Below are positions 55,601 through 63,882 of a stretch of DNA of 64,000 nt, in pieces. Below the pieces are notes generated by a model. It searched no databases, was not told the DNA's origin, and saw only the letters and a list, made by a program, of their open reading frames with translations. The DNA comes from Ophiura sarsii. Lineage: Eukaryota > Echinodermata > Ophiuroidea > Amphilepidida > Ophiuridae. Position 1 is the first letter of the stretch. Each line of letters opens with the position of its first letter. The DNA is taken from assembly GCA_035610835.1 (NCBI GenBank), contig CM069441.1, positions 85,786,677-85,850,676 on the forward strand. Reading direction: 5' to 3'. A program made the position numbers and the translations under genes.

Positions 55601-58600
55601 CGCTAGTTTCCTTATTTTGCATCGGATTGATCTTACATGTATATTTTCAGGATATCATAATAATTAATTGGGCTTTACATTGAAATTAAATTGGTCATGG
55701 TCCAATGATTATAATAAGAATTACACCGTCATGAAACAGAGTCCTAATTTTGTTGATACACCCTGTATATCTACACAAAACAAAAAAACCAATAAGTTCC
55801 TCACCTTTGAAATCTCGTTTAGCGTTCTCAATCATCTGACAATTATATTCTTCTCATTGTAGATCAATGTGTGCTAATGTGCTGATTACTTTCTTTCGCT
55901 TCATTTACTTGTTACCTTGATTTTTTTCGAAAATCAAGGTACTCTATCTCTGCCGTTTCTTTCTTTCTTTATATTAGTCGAGAAACGACTAATATTAGGC
56001 ATAGCACACATAACATTCAAATGATTGCGACATGTACAAAATTGGATTCAAATGAAAGATTGCAATGAAATATTTATTTTCCAAAAAGAATTATGACAAT
56101 CGGTCAATGCATTATTGTGGTACGGTGTTTTGAGATACTCGGAAAATGGCCGAAAACCTGCCAAAACAGTAACAATGCCCACAAATATAATTTATCAGGA
56201 TTTAGAGAGCTCAATTTGTTAATAATGTAACATTTAAAACAACATTTACACATATTTCTTTAACAATTGAATATCTATATACCATGTTAAATTAAAAAAT
56301 ATGGTAAAATTATATTGCATTAAGCTAAAATAACCTAGTGAAATTGGTCATTTTGACCAGTTTTACTGACTGCAATCAAAAAAGTGACTAAGTCCAGCTA
56401 ATTAATTAAGTGGAGCTGCATACATTATATGAAAAGATTGTTTTTCATAAGGGCTTACAGACCACTCCTACATGTTACTCATTTTGCATGATTAATTAAT
56501 CCAAATATTGTATGGCTGTCTTCATAACTTGGATTAGTGCATCCATGCACGCCAATTGAGGCAACAATACAAAACCACATTCCACATCGTGAATAGCCAT
56601 TCATTCAATAATGCAAAATGAGTAACAGGTAGAAGTGGATGTAGGGCTTTATGCAACACAGCTTTTCATATGTTGTTGTTCACTGGTGTAATGCTCCCAG
56701 TGGCAGACTCTGTGTGTGTGCATTGTGCTATGCCTACTAATATACTGTATTCTACCTGTTTCTTCTTCTTTCTTCAGCCATGGGACCTATAGCTCCGTAA
56801 CCATTGACCCGAATTTGACCATATTTGGTCATAAGAACCCTTATGTGCACCACTACTCAGGTTGTAAAGCATAAGGGTAACTAGGGGTCAAAACGTGATT
56901 TTGACTTAAAACGCATTTGCAATTTATTGAAATGACCTAGGATCGTGAGAATTGGCCAACATATTCCTTTTGACCGTACGCACATATAATAGTTCGGTTT
57001 TTTAAATCAAAAAATATTTGGGGTCACTAGGTGTTAAAATGTAAATTTTCAATTCTCGCACTAAAAATGCTATTTTTTCGAGAGGAAATGACCCAGAATT
57101 GGTCAAAAGATTCCTTGTATCAATCTACACATAGGGTCTTAAAGGTAGATGACCCGATCACATTTTCATAGCACAGATTTTTCTCAAACATATGGAGATT
57201 TTCATATCATATGAAAGCTCGTATTTTTCTCATCATCATACTGAAATTTGACGGCCTAAATCGGTATAATTACGGAGAAATCGATGAAATAACGTCGAAT
57301 TACCGCGAAAGGTGGTATACCACCAATATCGTTTGTGTACAACTCAATGGGTACATTTCACGGCATCTTTTGCGTCTAAAATAAGAACTATTAGAGTTAT
57401 GCAACTCAAACTTTGGAATACGACTTTTTTAAGGATGACCTTTCATGTAGAATAGAAAACTTCAAGTTCAAAATCGGAATGTGATCGGGTCATCTACCTT
57501 TAAGCGATTAAAAGTGACATGTCATATGGGGTCACTAGGGGTCATTGACCTAAACAGGGGTAAAATATAAGACATGCTCCGATTTTGACCGGTCATGTTT
57601 CATCTTGTAGGTATTGATGAGACAAGAAAAAAAGTCAATCATTACCTTGGGGTCAAAGGTCAACAAAGGGTCACTATAGGTCAAAACGTTAATTTTCACT
57701 CCAGTCATTCAAAATGCTATTTTTTCGAGAGAAATTGACCAATGATTATCAGAATTGGTCAAAAGATTCCTTGTATCCATGTACACATAGGGTCTTAATC
57801 GATTAAAAGTGACATGTCATATGGTGTCACTAGGGGTCATTGACCTAAACAGGGGTAAAATGTTAGACATGCTCCGATTTTGACCGGATTTGTTTCATCG
57901 TGTGTGTAATGATAAGTCAAGAAAAATGTGAATAATGACCTTGGGGTCAAAGGTCAAAAAAAAACTAGGGGTCAAAATGTAAATTTTCATTTATTTCAGG
58001 CATGCAATTGCTATTGTCCAACAGGAAATGACTGATGATTGGCAAAATTAGCCACAAAGTTCCATACGAATGAGAGCGTATTGCCATCAGCAGGTCAAAG
58101 GTCAACGCGACCTCGACTAATATCCGTGATCTCCGATCACAATTTATCTCTAGTTCTTTATATTAGTCGAGAAACGACTAATATACTGTATTCTACCTGT
58201 TTCTTCTTTCTTATATTAGTCGAGAAACGACTAATATACTGTATTCTACCTGTTTCTTCTTTCTTCTTCTTTCTTCAGCCATGGGACCTATAGCTCCGTA
58301 ACCATTGACCCGAATTTGACCATATTTGGTCATAAGAACCCTTATGTGCACCACTACTCAGGTTATAAAGCATAAGGGGTCAAAGGTCACACAGGGGTCA
58401 CTAGGGATCAAAACGTGATTTTCACTTAAAACGCATTTGCAATTTAGTGAAATGACCTATGATCGTCAGAATTAGTCAACATATTTCTTTTGACCGTACG
58501 CATATATAAAAGAAAGGTTTTTAAAATCAAAAAATATTTGGGGTCACTACGGGTCAAAATGTAAATTTTCAATCCTCGCACTAAAAATGCTATTTTTTCG

Positions 58601-61600
58601 AGAGGAAATGACCCATGATTATGAGAATTGGTCAAAAGATTCCTTGTATCCATGTACACATAGGGTCTTAAGCGATTAAAAGTGACATGTCATATGGGGT
58701 CACTAGAGGTCATTGACCTAAACAGTGGTAAAATGTAAGACATGCTCCGATTTTGACTGGTCGTGTTTCATTTTGTAGGCATTGATGAGACAAGAAAAAG
58801 AGTCAATCATTATCTTGGGGTCAAAGGTCAACAAGGGGTCACTATAGGTCAAAATGTCAATTTTCACTCCAGTCACTCAAAATGCTATTTTTTCGAGAGG
58901 AAATGACCCATGATTATGAGAATTGGTCAAAAGATTCCTTGTATCCATGTACACATAGGGTCTTAAGCGAATAAAAGTGACATGTCATATGGGGTCACTA
59001 GAGGTCATTGACCTAAACAGGGGTAAAATGTAAGACATGCTCCGATTTTGACCGGTTATGTTTCATTTTGTAGGCATTGATAAGACAAGAAAAAGAGTCA
59101 ATCATTATCTTGGGGTCAAAGGTCAACAAGGGGTCACTATAGGTCCAAATGTCAATTTTCACTCCATTCACTCAAAATGCTACTTGTCTGAGAGGAAATG
59201 CTTGATGATTGGCAAAAATGGTCTCAAGGTTCCATTCAAATAAGAGCATACTGTCATCAGCAGGTCAAAGGTCAACACGCCCTTGACTAATATCCGTGAT
59301 CTATGATTATGAGAATTGGTCAAAAGATTCCTTGTATCCATGTACACATAGGGTCTTAAGCGATTAAAAGTGACATGTCATATGGGGTCACTAGAGGTCA
59401 TTGACCTAAACACGGGTAAAATGTAAGACATGCTCCGATTTTGACGGGTCATGTTTCATTTTGTAGGCATTGATGAGACAAGAAAAAGAGTCAATCATTA
59501 TCTTGGGGTCAAAGGTCAACAAGGGGTCACTATAGGTCAAAATGTCAATTTTCACTCCATTCACTCAAAATGCTACTTGTCTGAGAGGAAATGCTTGATG
59601 ATTGGCAAAAATGGTCTCAAGGTTCCATTCAAATAAGAGCATACTGTCATCAGCAGGTCAAAGGTCAACACGCCCTCGACTAATATCCGTGATCTATGAT
59701 CACAATTATCTCTAGTTCTTCTTTCTATCAAACCCATCTACAAAATGCTATTTTTCTACAGTTTACATGCTACAATCACCAGACTTGGTCAGTAGAACCC
59801 CCCCCCCCCACCAAACCTTCATATAGGGTGTTCACCGTTTGGGGTCAAAGGTCACACAGGGGTCACACGGGGTCAAAATGTGATTTTTACTTAAAACGCA
59901 TTTCCAATTTAGTGAAATGACTTAGGATCGTCAAAATCGGTCCACATATTCCTTATGACTGTACGCATATACAATAGTTCGGTTTTTAAAAATAAAAATC
60001 ATTTGGGGTCACTTGGGGTCAAAACGTCAATTTTCACTCCAGTCACTTAAAATGCTATTTTGTCAAGAGGAAATGACCCATGATTATCAGAATTGGTCAA
60101 AAGATTCCTTGGGTCCATGCACATATAGGGTGTTCAGCGATTAAAAGTGACATGTCATACGGGGTCACTAGGGTTTTTTGGAACGGGTTTGTTGCATCTT
60201 GTTTGGATTGATGAGCAAAGAAAATAAGTTAATCATATTGACCAGGTCAAAGGTCACGAAGGGGTCAAGAGGGGTCATTGAACTTTACAGGGGTAAAAGT
60301 AAAGATTTTGACCGGGTTTGTTGCATCTTGTTTGGATTGATGAGCAAAGAAAATAATTCAATCATATTGACCAGGTCAAAGGTCAAGAAGGGGTCACTAG
60401 CGGTCATTGAACTTTACAATGGTAAAAGTAAAGACATGCTCCGATTTTGACCGGGTTTGTTGCATCTTGTTTGGATTGATGAGCAAAGAAAATAATTCAA
60501 TCATATTGACCAGGTCAAAGGTCAAGAAGGGGTCAATAAGGGTCATTAAACTTTACAAAAATTGGTCAAAAGATTTGTTGGATCCATTAAAAGTGACATG
60601 TCATATGGGGTGACTAGAGGTCATTAATCCATAACAAAATCAAGGTGTCCTGGTCTCAGACCAGAACTATGTCTAGTTCATTCTGTATTGTGTTGTTGTC
60701 TGCTCGGCGCGCGGGCTAGTCTTATTGGTTGGTGTGGAATCTCATGTATTATTTACGCCTGTTATTTATGCCTGAGACTAATATAACTTAGTTATATTTA
60801 GGCACAAAAACAAAACATGTTTGTCTCAGAAGACCGCGCGTGTAGCCTTTTAAATACGCATTTCAGCGCAGAACTTTTTTCTTTCTTTTTTTCTTGAACT
60901 TTTGAAAATGATGCTTCTTCACATTTTAATTTCATATTGTACTATATCAGCTTCATGTTCTTGCTTACAAGAGTAAAATTGCCACATACAAATAATAAGT
61001 TAAATGCAGTTCAACAAAATTTGTTTCTACTATGGTAGTATTAAAATATACATTTCACAGAGCCCGTCTCATGTTTACTAAAAATATATTCCATTTCGAA
61101 TAGCCTGTTTTCAGGTTTCTTCTCAGACAAACTTGTGCCTTATCTTTAGTTAGCTTACCTCACAGAACACTCTCCTTGCATAGTTCTCATACATATTGGC
61201 CACTATGATCTTGGCATCTTGATTCTGGGGAAATAAAAGAAACAGAAAAATGCAATGCACACAAATGGCAATTAGCATTATGTTATAAGATTCACCGTAT
61301 TCAATGACGATGTTTTAAAGGCATATTATGTAATCTTTTCCAGGGAGCGCCCTCTATTCATGATTTTGTTTTATAAAGTAGATTTTCTTGCAGATTTACA
61401 TTTCGGATCATAAATCATAAATATATTCCAAGTTACAGAGCGATACGATTCCTAATTACCTCAAAATCATGGTTTTAGAGTGAATTTAGAGTAAAAATTA
61501 GTGGTCGACGCAGACTCCGACAGTTTATTTTCACTCTAAAACCATGATTTTGAATTAATTAAGAATCGTATATCGCCCTGTAACTTGGAATGTATGTACA

Positions 61601-63445
61601 ATTTATGATCAGAAATGTAAATCTGCAAGAAAAATCTGCTTTCAATTTCTTTCGAGGATTGAGGGCGTTCCCTGAAAAAGATCAATGATCACTAACTACT
61701 AGCTCTGATGCAGAGTTCAGATTTTCTTATTTTTACCCGCCTGGTTTTTCCCATTTTTATCTTATGAATCCGAGTTCGAGAAACACCTATAGATGTAGAT
61801 CAATCATCTACCAAATTGCTATATTTAATTCAGCATGTTACATGTCTAGGCTCTGTAGCAGAGCTTAATGATCACGGTCTTCGGAGCATTATGTCACCTA
61901 GGAATGTAGCCTACCTTGCTCGATCCATGTCATGTAGTTTAAGAACAAATCCTGAAGTTTAATGCCACATATTCATTTGAAATTATTATTTTACAAATGT
62001 TGGTAATTTTTTACTCTTTTATCCGAATAGGCCTACTTATCTAACGTTGTTAACTGAGCTGTGCATCGATGCATCATTATTTTGCAATGAGAAACTGAAG
62101 ATGTGTAATGCATGTGTCAATTGAATCCAACAAATGCATAAAAAGGCGCCCTAAAACTAGTGGTTTTTTTTAGGCCAACACGTGTCAATAGTTCAACTCA
62201 ATTAAAAGATACTTACCATGATATTTACAACTTGATTTTTTGGATTTTCAGCAAAGCTCTCTGATGTAATAATCGTGATATTAGCTTCACCAAGCAGCGT
62301 GAGAAGATCATTGATAGCCTGAATATACAGACGAATAATAAGAGGTTAACAGCTGCATATCAGAGGGAGAGGATGCTGTGGACATTCTTAACACTTTTCA
62401 CGCGGCAGGCGTCTGCAGACGACATTCTAAAATGTCACAAAATGATTTTCAAAAATGTCAAAATTATTGAATTTCATTACCATATTTGGAATCACCATGA
62501 TAAATGAATTACAATGAGTACAAACATGTCTAGTATTGGTTCAATAATTCTTGAGATAAACTTTGAAAGTTGGAAAAGGTTTCTGAAAAATCTGTTTTGT
62601 ACATGGTAAAACCAATAGCCGCTCTATTGGAACCGAGCAAACTCCGATGAACGATAGAGTACAACGCTAAACCGACGTAGAAGGAAATATAGTCCCTTGG
62701 AGCCATAGTCCGGCCTGCACAGTAAAGAATATCTAGGTAATCATCTCGACACGCAACATTAGTTTCACGCCTAATTCCGTGTATGTCTATGGACGACAGC
62801 TCCAGCAGGCTATAACTCCTTTCACAATGGTTTAAATGGTATAAATGTCTCGGTCAGGGTGATTTGAGCCATGGTGAAATAAATGACAATGTTAAAGGGG
62901 GCGTCAATTCATTACATGTGGCTGGATTCAGACAATGTGCCAATCTGACCAATTTCTAGCAAGAGAGGGCGCTGTAATATCAAATGGTTATTGACATCCA
63001 TGCTCAATAAACAGTTTCTAATCCAGAAATAAGCTAAACTGGAATTTCGAATATTATTTAGTATAAATCACTCGATATTCAAAATATTATCGTTAGTGTA
63101 AATGTAATTCTCACACATGACTCTAACGAATACCCGACATCATCAGCATACATATTAATCACTTTAACCTGTCATCCAATCACGAAATTTATTTTAAATT
63201 TAATGCACTTGTTGTTAAAGGTATTCGTTCAGGGTGTATCACAACATATGTGTGATAATACATGCATATCTTACCAGTGAAAAAAGCTCATGATTGTAGT
63301 GTATCGTAGCCACCCGTTGCCAACCGAAGTCCTTGATTAACCGGACTCTAGCGGGGTTCACGGCGGCGTCTGGCATGTACGTACGATAGAAATACGGATA
63401 TTTCTCTCGGTTTGATAGCGCTGATGACGCGGCCGAGTAAGACAT
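35894..63445 (-). CDS. GABA-B-type receptor with inserted C-type lectin domain, copy B (17 exons, 5' incomplete)
   Basis: Paralogue of copy A in opposite orientation, the two 3' ends facing each other about 5.7 kb apart. Exons in gene order: 63445-63275, 62318-62217, 61224-61159, 53622-53425, 50740-50477, 48165-48105, 47933-47738, 46043-45826, 44940-44863, 43879-43714, 43029-42897, 41113-41006, 40773-40651, 40433-40287, 39517-39329, 37033-36920, 36109-35894. One open frame of about 849 codons. Twelve of the sixteen internal-type exons equal their copy A partners in length exactly and the rest differ by multiples of three; the first is complete only from its acceptor. The lectin domain is present at the same point but strongly diverged, with the canonical six cysteines. 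The GABBR1 ligand-contact glutamate is replaced by leucine. Earlier exons lie past the window end. Confidence 0.92.
36430..36718. repeat. 58-bp minisatellite in the last intron of copy B
   Basis: Five units with GTCGTCATGGYGAGATAGRT, then CTYGYCAAGTCGACTTCACA and AAAAGTAGATGT, ending at about 36718. Confidence 0.88.
36725..36902. mobile_element. Mariner-type end remnant
   Basis: CTCGTGGGACACTTTTTTGA followed by GACACCCTGTATG resembles a mariner terminal repeat running into TA. The opposite end is not found and may have been replaced by the minisatellite. Confidence 0.45.
36920..37033 (-). CDS. Copy B exon: cytoplasmic tail
   Basis: 38 codons, phase 0-0, acceptor taatag, donor gtacgt. Encodes VISVYKHPEGEPV and ECDKLRSTVKE, partner of 27718-27864 but 11 codons shorter. 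The coiled-coil heptads are weaker than in copy A. Confidence 0.85.
37034..38327. other. Intron sequence without recognised gene
   Basis: Contains a 113-codon open frame at 37393-37734 (+) and a polyadenylation-like 3' region to about 38055 (WTQFKK-like end, TTATTGTAACTTTATTGTG), which resembles the tail of a retroelement, but no diagnostic motif was recognised. Confidence 0.3.
38328..38560. mobile_element. Hairpin MITE with CCAGACTATRCCCC stem
   Basis: GGTGATCTCGAAAACCAGAC and TATGCCCC pair with GGGGTATA and GTCTGGTTTCGAGATCACC around GTGGCGTTAGCCGA; outer GGCCC and TATTGACTGC also pair. Confidence 0.8.
38712..38858 (-). pseudogene. Unassigned exon-like open frame
   Basis: Minus-strand frame MTKKQIALVLLVDEEGIKDI continues to SSSLAV and then a GTAAGA donor-like site at its end. 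Not recognised and absent from copy A. It lies in the intron after helix 7 of copy B. It could be a processed or transposon-borne fragment or chance. Confidence 0.2.
39329..39517 (-). CDS. Copy B exon: helices 6 and 7
   Basis: 63 codons, phase 0-0, acceptor cgtag, donor gtaagg. Encodes VTMPALNDSKLIGICVYNV and two helices ending LFTPK; partner of 25875-26063. Confidence 0.95.
40287..40433 (-). CDS. Copy B exon: extracellular loop 2 and helix 5
   Basis: 49 codons, phase 0-0. Encodes DDPDVQNQRIIPY, EQCSCKNLLYW and GYKGLLMLFGTFLAWETRK, the diagnostic GABA-B helix-5 motif. Confidence 0.95.
40651..40773 (-). CDS. Copy B exon: helix 4
   Basis: 41 codons, phase 0-0. Encodes IITDNQLFAMVFAFFIIDV, TAWQIFDPL and TNLSER; partner of 24765-24887. 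Confidence 0.94.
41006..41113 (-). CDS. Copy B exon: helix 3
   Basis: 36 codons, phase 0-0, donor gtaact. Encodes IRAWVFSVGFVLAFGSMF and SKTWRVHKVAAFKTPKRV, 34/36 identical to copy A. Confidence 0.95.
41355..42012 (+). mobile_element. Penelope-like element fragment with inverted terminal copies
   Basis: A GIY-YIG-type endonuclease domain (see 41541-41945) is flanked by inverted arms of about 155 bp: 41355-41508 and 41853-42012, sharing TGGATCATTGCCATTCTGAT, CTACTACTAAAACCAACTGGC-like words and TGTGAGTATTCAT. The right arm includes the end of the coding frame, so the left arm is an inverted partial copy of the element's own 3' end, a structure known for Penelope-like elements. Confidence 0.85.
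41541..41945 (+). pseudogene. Penelope-like GIY-YIG endonuclease domain, 5' truncated
   Basis: Reads YKNCKLTYVGKTSRLFGVRL and TEHQAE, then NHVIDWDEAIILSREHNRRS, CKAMEIRKR and LNREEGTFLLSHVCDPLL. Typical Penelope C-terminus with YVG of the GIY-YIG fold, an arginine after it, EH and the AMEIRK and LNR-G motifs. The GIY half and the entire reverse transcriptase are missing. Lies in the intron between helix 2 and helix 3 of copy B. Confidence 0.85.
42897..43029 (-). CDS. Copy B exon: helix 2
   Basis: 133 bp, phase 2 in, phase 0 out, donor gttggt. Encodes VKMSSPSLNNLIILGCIFVY and AGLDGTMVSVE, matching GABBR2 helix 2. Confidence 0.94.
43509..43669. repeat. (CAA)n microsatellite
   Basis: About 53 CAA units with two single-base variants (CAG, CAC), about 45 bp from the donor of the helix-1 exon of copy B. 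Poly-Asn and poly-Leu reading frames here are artefacts. Confidence 0.97.
43714..43879 (-). CDS. Copy B exon: membrane linker and helix 1
   Basis: 166 bp, phase 1 in, phase 2 out. Encodes DGKIPLDHTPEIVI, a hydrophobic helix beginning LYIAICIPAGVGILLAFFFL, and NIKFKNQ. The intron after it contains a long (CAA)n run only about 45 bp from the donor. Confidence 0.93.
44205..44585. mobile_element. Hairpin MITE family H, copy 2
   Basis: Colinear with 32706-33022, from TATTACACCTCATAAATATT to ACCATGTAGTATTTGTATAC. The stem reads TACTGGCTACAGGCCTACCA against TGGTAGGCCTGTAGCCAGTA. Relative to copy 1 both partners of one stem pair have changed (G-C to A-T). Confidence 0.85.
44863..44940 (-). CDS. Copy B exon: VFT strand resuming after the lectin domain
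   Basis: 78 bp, phase 1-1, acceptor atcacag, donor gttcgt. Encodes EYSEKRVALYTTKGD, then SDIIWR; partner of 22345-22425, one codon shorter. The donor is non-consensus after GT. A stretch of about 32 bp of this exon is copied in the intron near 45626-45659. Confidence 0.78.
45603..45690. repeat. Duplicated piece of a receptor exon inside the intron
   Basis: TTGTCGTGTACAATGCAACC followed by CGCTTTTCCGAA (about 45627-45658) repeats part of exon 44863-44940 on the same strand. It is framed by two copies of GAAACTATTTTTTTCTTCAA, at about 45604 and 45655. Confidence 0.88.
45826..46043 (-). CDS. Copy B exon: C-type lectin domain, second half
   Basis: 218 bp, phase 2 in, phase 1 out, acceptor ataccag. 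The split codon gives Trp, so the WFIGL core motif is intact. Continues with NYTWIAPVHNYS, GDCVSMDYTDSSGRWVATSC and FICRTNG. WND is replaced by WVA, so canonical calcium-dependent sugar binding is unlikely. Confidence 0.93.
46860..47245. mobile_element. Foldback MITE family K, copy 1
   Basis: ATCATAAATATATTCCAAGT and ATACGATTCCTAAT return inverted as ATTAGGAATCGTAT around a centre with GATTGTACCGCTCGGTACAATC. Ends with AGAGGGCGCTACTTGGAAAA and GATCACATAATATGCCTTTA. Related to 61316-61690 and to a fragment at 17455-17507. Confidence 0.8.
47738..47933 (-). CDS. Copy B exon: C-type lectin domain, first half
   Basis: 196 bp, phase 1 in, phase 2 out, acceptor tttacag, donor gtaggt. Encodes AGCEKDWYLHRGHCYYL, ADAEVFCKTRGAHLATIS and NEHEYL, a more typical C-type lectin first half than copy A. 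Confidence 0.93.
48105..48165 (-). CDS. Copy B exon: last VFT strand before the lectin insertion
   Basis: 61 bp, phase 0 in, phase 1 out. Encodes GPVSFRDGDRVGITQVEQLQ, with the EQLQ end of the GABBR1 strand preserved. Same length and phases as 17562-17622. Confidence 0.9.
48880..49120 (+). pseudogene. Possible zinc-finger (THAP-like) remnant
   Basis: Plus-strand words CLVPHCSKKDSSKCL, then IDEHFTSLRERNEKSKRY with a stop between them. CxxxxC near a start and an EHF motif recall THAP domains, often transposon-derived, but spacing is poor. Confidence 0.2.
49605..49870. mobile_element. Decayed foldback element
   Basis: TTTATTCCGTTAAAGCG, AACTAAATAGTTTAAGAATG and GGATATCC on the left return in approximate inverted form (GGATATCC, CATTCATAAACTATTT, CGCTTTATTCCGTTG) by about 49860. 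Confidence 0.5.
50477..50740 (-). CDS. Copy B exon: VFT with SPFGYDAAWAIAL motif
   Basis: 88 codons, phase 0-0. Encodes TPQQYVDLLDDRL, SPFGYDAAWAIALMLNKS and LEDFTYDDKEMADVF. The residue matching the GABA-contacting glutamate of GABBR1 is leucine; the aspartate of YDA is retained. Confidence 0.95.
50982..51345. mobile_element. MITE with TGGGCTATTCCAGATAA ends
   Basis: TGGGCTATTCCAGATAAGAA at about 50983 and the inverted ATTATCTGGAATAGCCCA ending 51344. CCCCCCTATAGAGGAC and GTCCTCTATAGGGGG pair inside. Holds three or four units of a 37-bp repeat (ATTCCAGATCAAACTTCAAA) at 51080-51170 and long G runs. Confidence 0.85.
51685..53399. mobile_element. 1.7-kb inverted-repeat element beside an exon
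   Basis: ACGGCCAAGTGCACCAATGA and CGGGTAAC at 51688 correspond to the inverted TACCCGTAATTGGTGCACTC and GGCCG ending about 53396; TAGCGAGGTA words recur at both ends. No transposase recognised. A tRNA-like sequence on the plus strand at about 52233-52300 (CCTGGTTCGATCCCCAG) lies inside. Its right end is about 25 bp from the donor of exon 53425-53622. Confidence 0.65.
53425..53622 (-). CDS. Copy B exon: VFT lobe 2 with LMGWY motif
   Basis: 66 codons, phase 0-0, acceptor ttcacag, donor gtaagt. Encodes AYKLDMTGPDYTWMLMGWYA, DCTIEEMTEAV and MYISTEAL, closer to GABBR1 GWYADNW...DCT(V/I)(D/E)EMTEAV than copy A is. The donor lies about 25 bp from the end of a 1.7-kb inverted-repeat element. Confidence 0.95.
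53690..54240. repeat. 75-bp duplication, about 470 bp apart
   Basis: AGTATACTTACTTCTTAGAA and the following ACCCAGTATTTAAAAAAAAA occur at about 53697 and 54166 with two or three differences. No exon seen in 53623-54404. Confidence 0.8.
54403..55767. mobile_element. Mariner-type element with long TIRs and an inner hairpin
   Basis: CAGGGTGTATCAACAAAATT at 54405 and its complement ending 55765, flanked by TA on both sides. Arms match for about 80 bp, up to GGTCCAATGATT and CATGACCAATTT. An inner inverted pair, 55180-55290 with 55556-55675, shares ACTGGTTTGTACAATG and GATATCCTGAAAATAT-like words. No transposase frame survives. Confidence 0.85.
55906..56770. other. Approach to the AGGTCA array
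   Basis: Carries one copy of the hairpin ATATTAGTCGAGAAACGACT (55971 onward), whose two other copies lie at about 58161 and 58213. Between 56000 and 56770 an inverted pair with CAAAATGAGTAACA and TGTTACTCATTTTGCATG suggests a further decayed foldback. Confidence 0.5.
56771..60630. repeat. Long complex repeat array rich in GGGTCA/AGGTCA
   Basis: Units of about 300-393 bp and, at the end, about 120-150 bp, recur: for example GAGAATTGGTCAAAAGATTC at 58624, 58919 and 59311, and the head CAGCCATGGGACCTATAGCT at 56777 and 58277. Nearly identical open frames at 59058 and 59451 are by-products. Direct repeats AGGTCAAAGGTCA or GGGTCAAAGGTCA occur at least 13 times from 57.6 to 60.5 kb. It fills much of the intron between exons 61159 and 53622 of copy B. 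Confidence 0.92.
61159..61224 (-). CDS. Copy B exon: VFT strand (QDAKIIVANMYENY...VFCE)
   Basis: 22 codons, phase 0-0. Encodes NQDAKIIVANMYENYARR and VFCE; partner of 13591-13656. It was found through the copy A homology. Confidence 0.92.
61316..61690. mobile_element. Foldback MITE family K, copy 2
   Basis: AAAGGCATATTATGTAATCT, GGGAGCGCCCTCTAT, ATTCCAAGTTACAGAGCGAT and CATGGTTTTAGAGTGAA on the left, returning inverted (TTCACTCTAAAACCATG, CCCTGTAACTTGGAAT, GAGGGCGTTCCCTG). More complete than copy 1. Confidence 0.85.
62217..62318 (-). CDS. Copy B exon: VFT helix and strand
   Basis: 34 codons, phase 0-0, donor gtaagt. Encodes AINDLLTLLGEANITIITSE and SFAENP, partner of 11882-11983 in copy A with identical length. 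Confidence 0.92.
62388..62622. mobile_element. TTAA MITE family M1, right end lost
   Basis: TTAA at 62388-62391, CACTTTTCACGCGGCAGGCG, then colinear with 2813-3059 to CCAATAGCCG, where similarity stops before the right terminal repeat. Confidence 0.8.
62906..63048. repeat. Second copy of the AGAGGGCGCTGYAATAT repeat
   Basis: Colinear with 23671-23822 on the same strand of the window; shares AGAGAGGGCGCTGTAATATC, GACATCCATGCTCA and CCAGAAATAAGCTA. Elsewhere in 62623-63274 no feature was seen. Confidence 0.6.
63275..63445 (-). CDS. Copy B exon: VFT segment with SSALSN motif
   Basis: 57 codons, phase 0-0; acceptor at 63446-63447, donor gtaaga. Encodes MSYSAASSALSN, YPYFYRTYMPD and FGWQRVATIHYN. 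Its first codon is ATG, but homology and the preceding acceptor show it is internal. Confidence 0.95.
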
Positions 63446-63683
63446 CTATGTGAAAAAAGAGAACACAAATTATACCACGTTTGAAACAAATAGTAATTAT
63501 TGCATCACAGATTGTCTGCGTTTATTAACCATGAAGATTATTTAATTATAGTAGCCAACATGTGACTACACGGATTGTTTTAAACACAATAATTCACAAT
63601 TGCATTGCAATAAAAATATGGTATTGGTTGGGATGCGATGTTGATGTTGATGTATATGCATAATTTTGATGTATATGTATAAT

Positions 63684-63841
63684 TTTGATGTTGATGTTGA
63701 TGTTGATGTTGATGTTGATGTTGATGTTGATGTTGATGTTGATGTTGATGTTGATGTTGATGTTGATGTTGATGTTGATGTTGATGTTGATGTTGATGTT
63801 GATGTTGACGTTGATGTTGATGTTGACGTTGACGTTGACCT

Positions 63842-63882
<41 letters not shown>

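Noticed and set aside
59058..59636. Twin 61-codon open frames 393 bp apart
   Set aside because: Identical because they sit in consecutive units of the AGGTCA-rich repeat; no coding features.
23671..63048. Shared intron repeat taken as a relic of the receptor duplication
   Set aside because: The copies lie in non-corresponding introns and in orientations that do not fit an inverted duplication.
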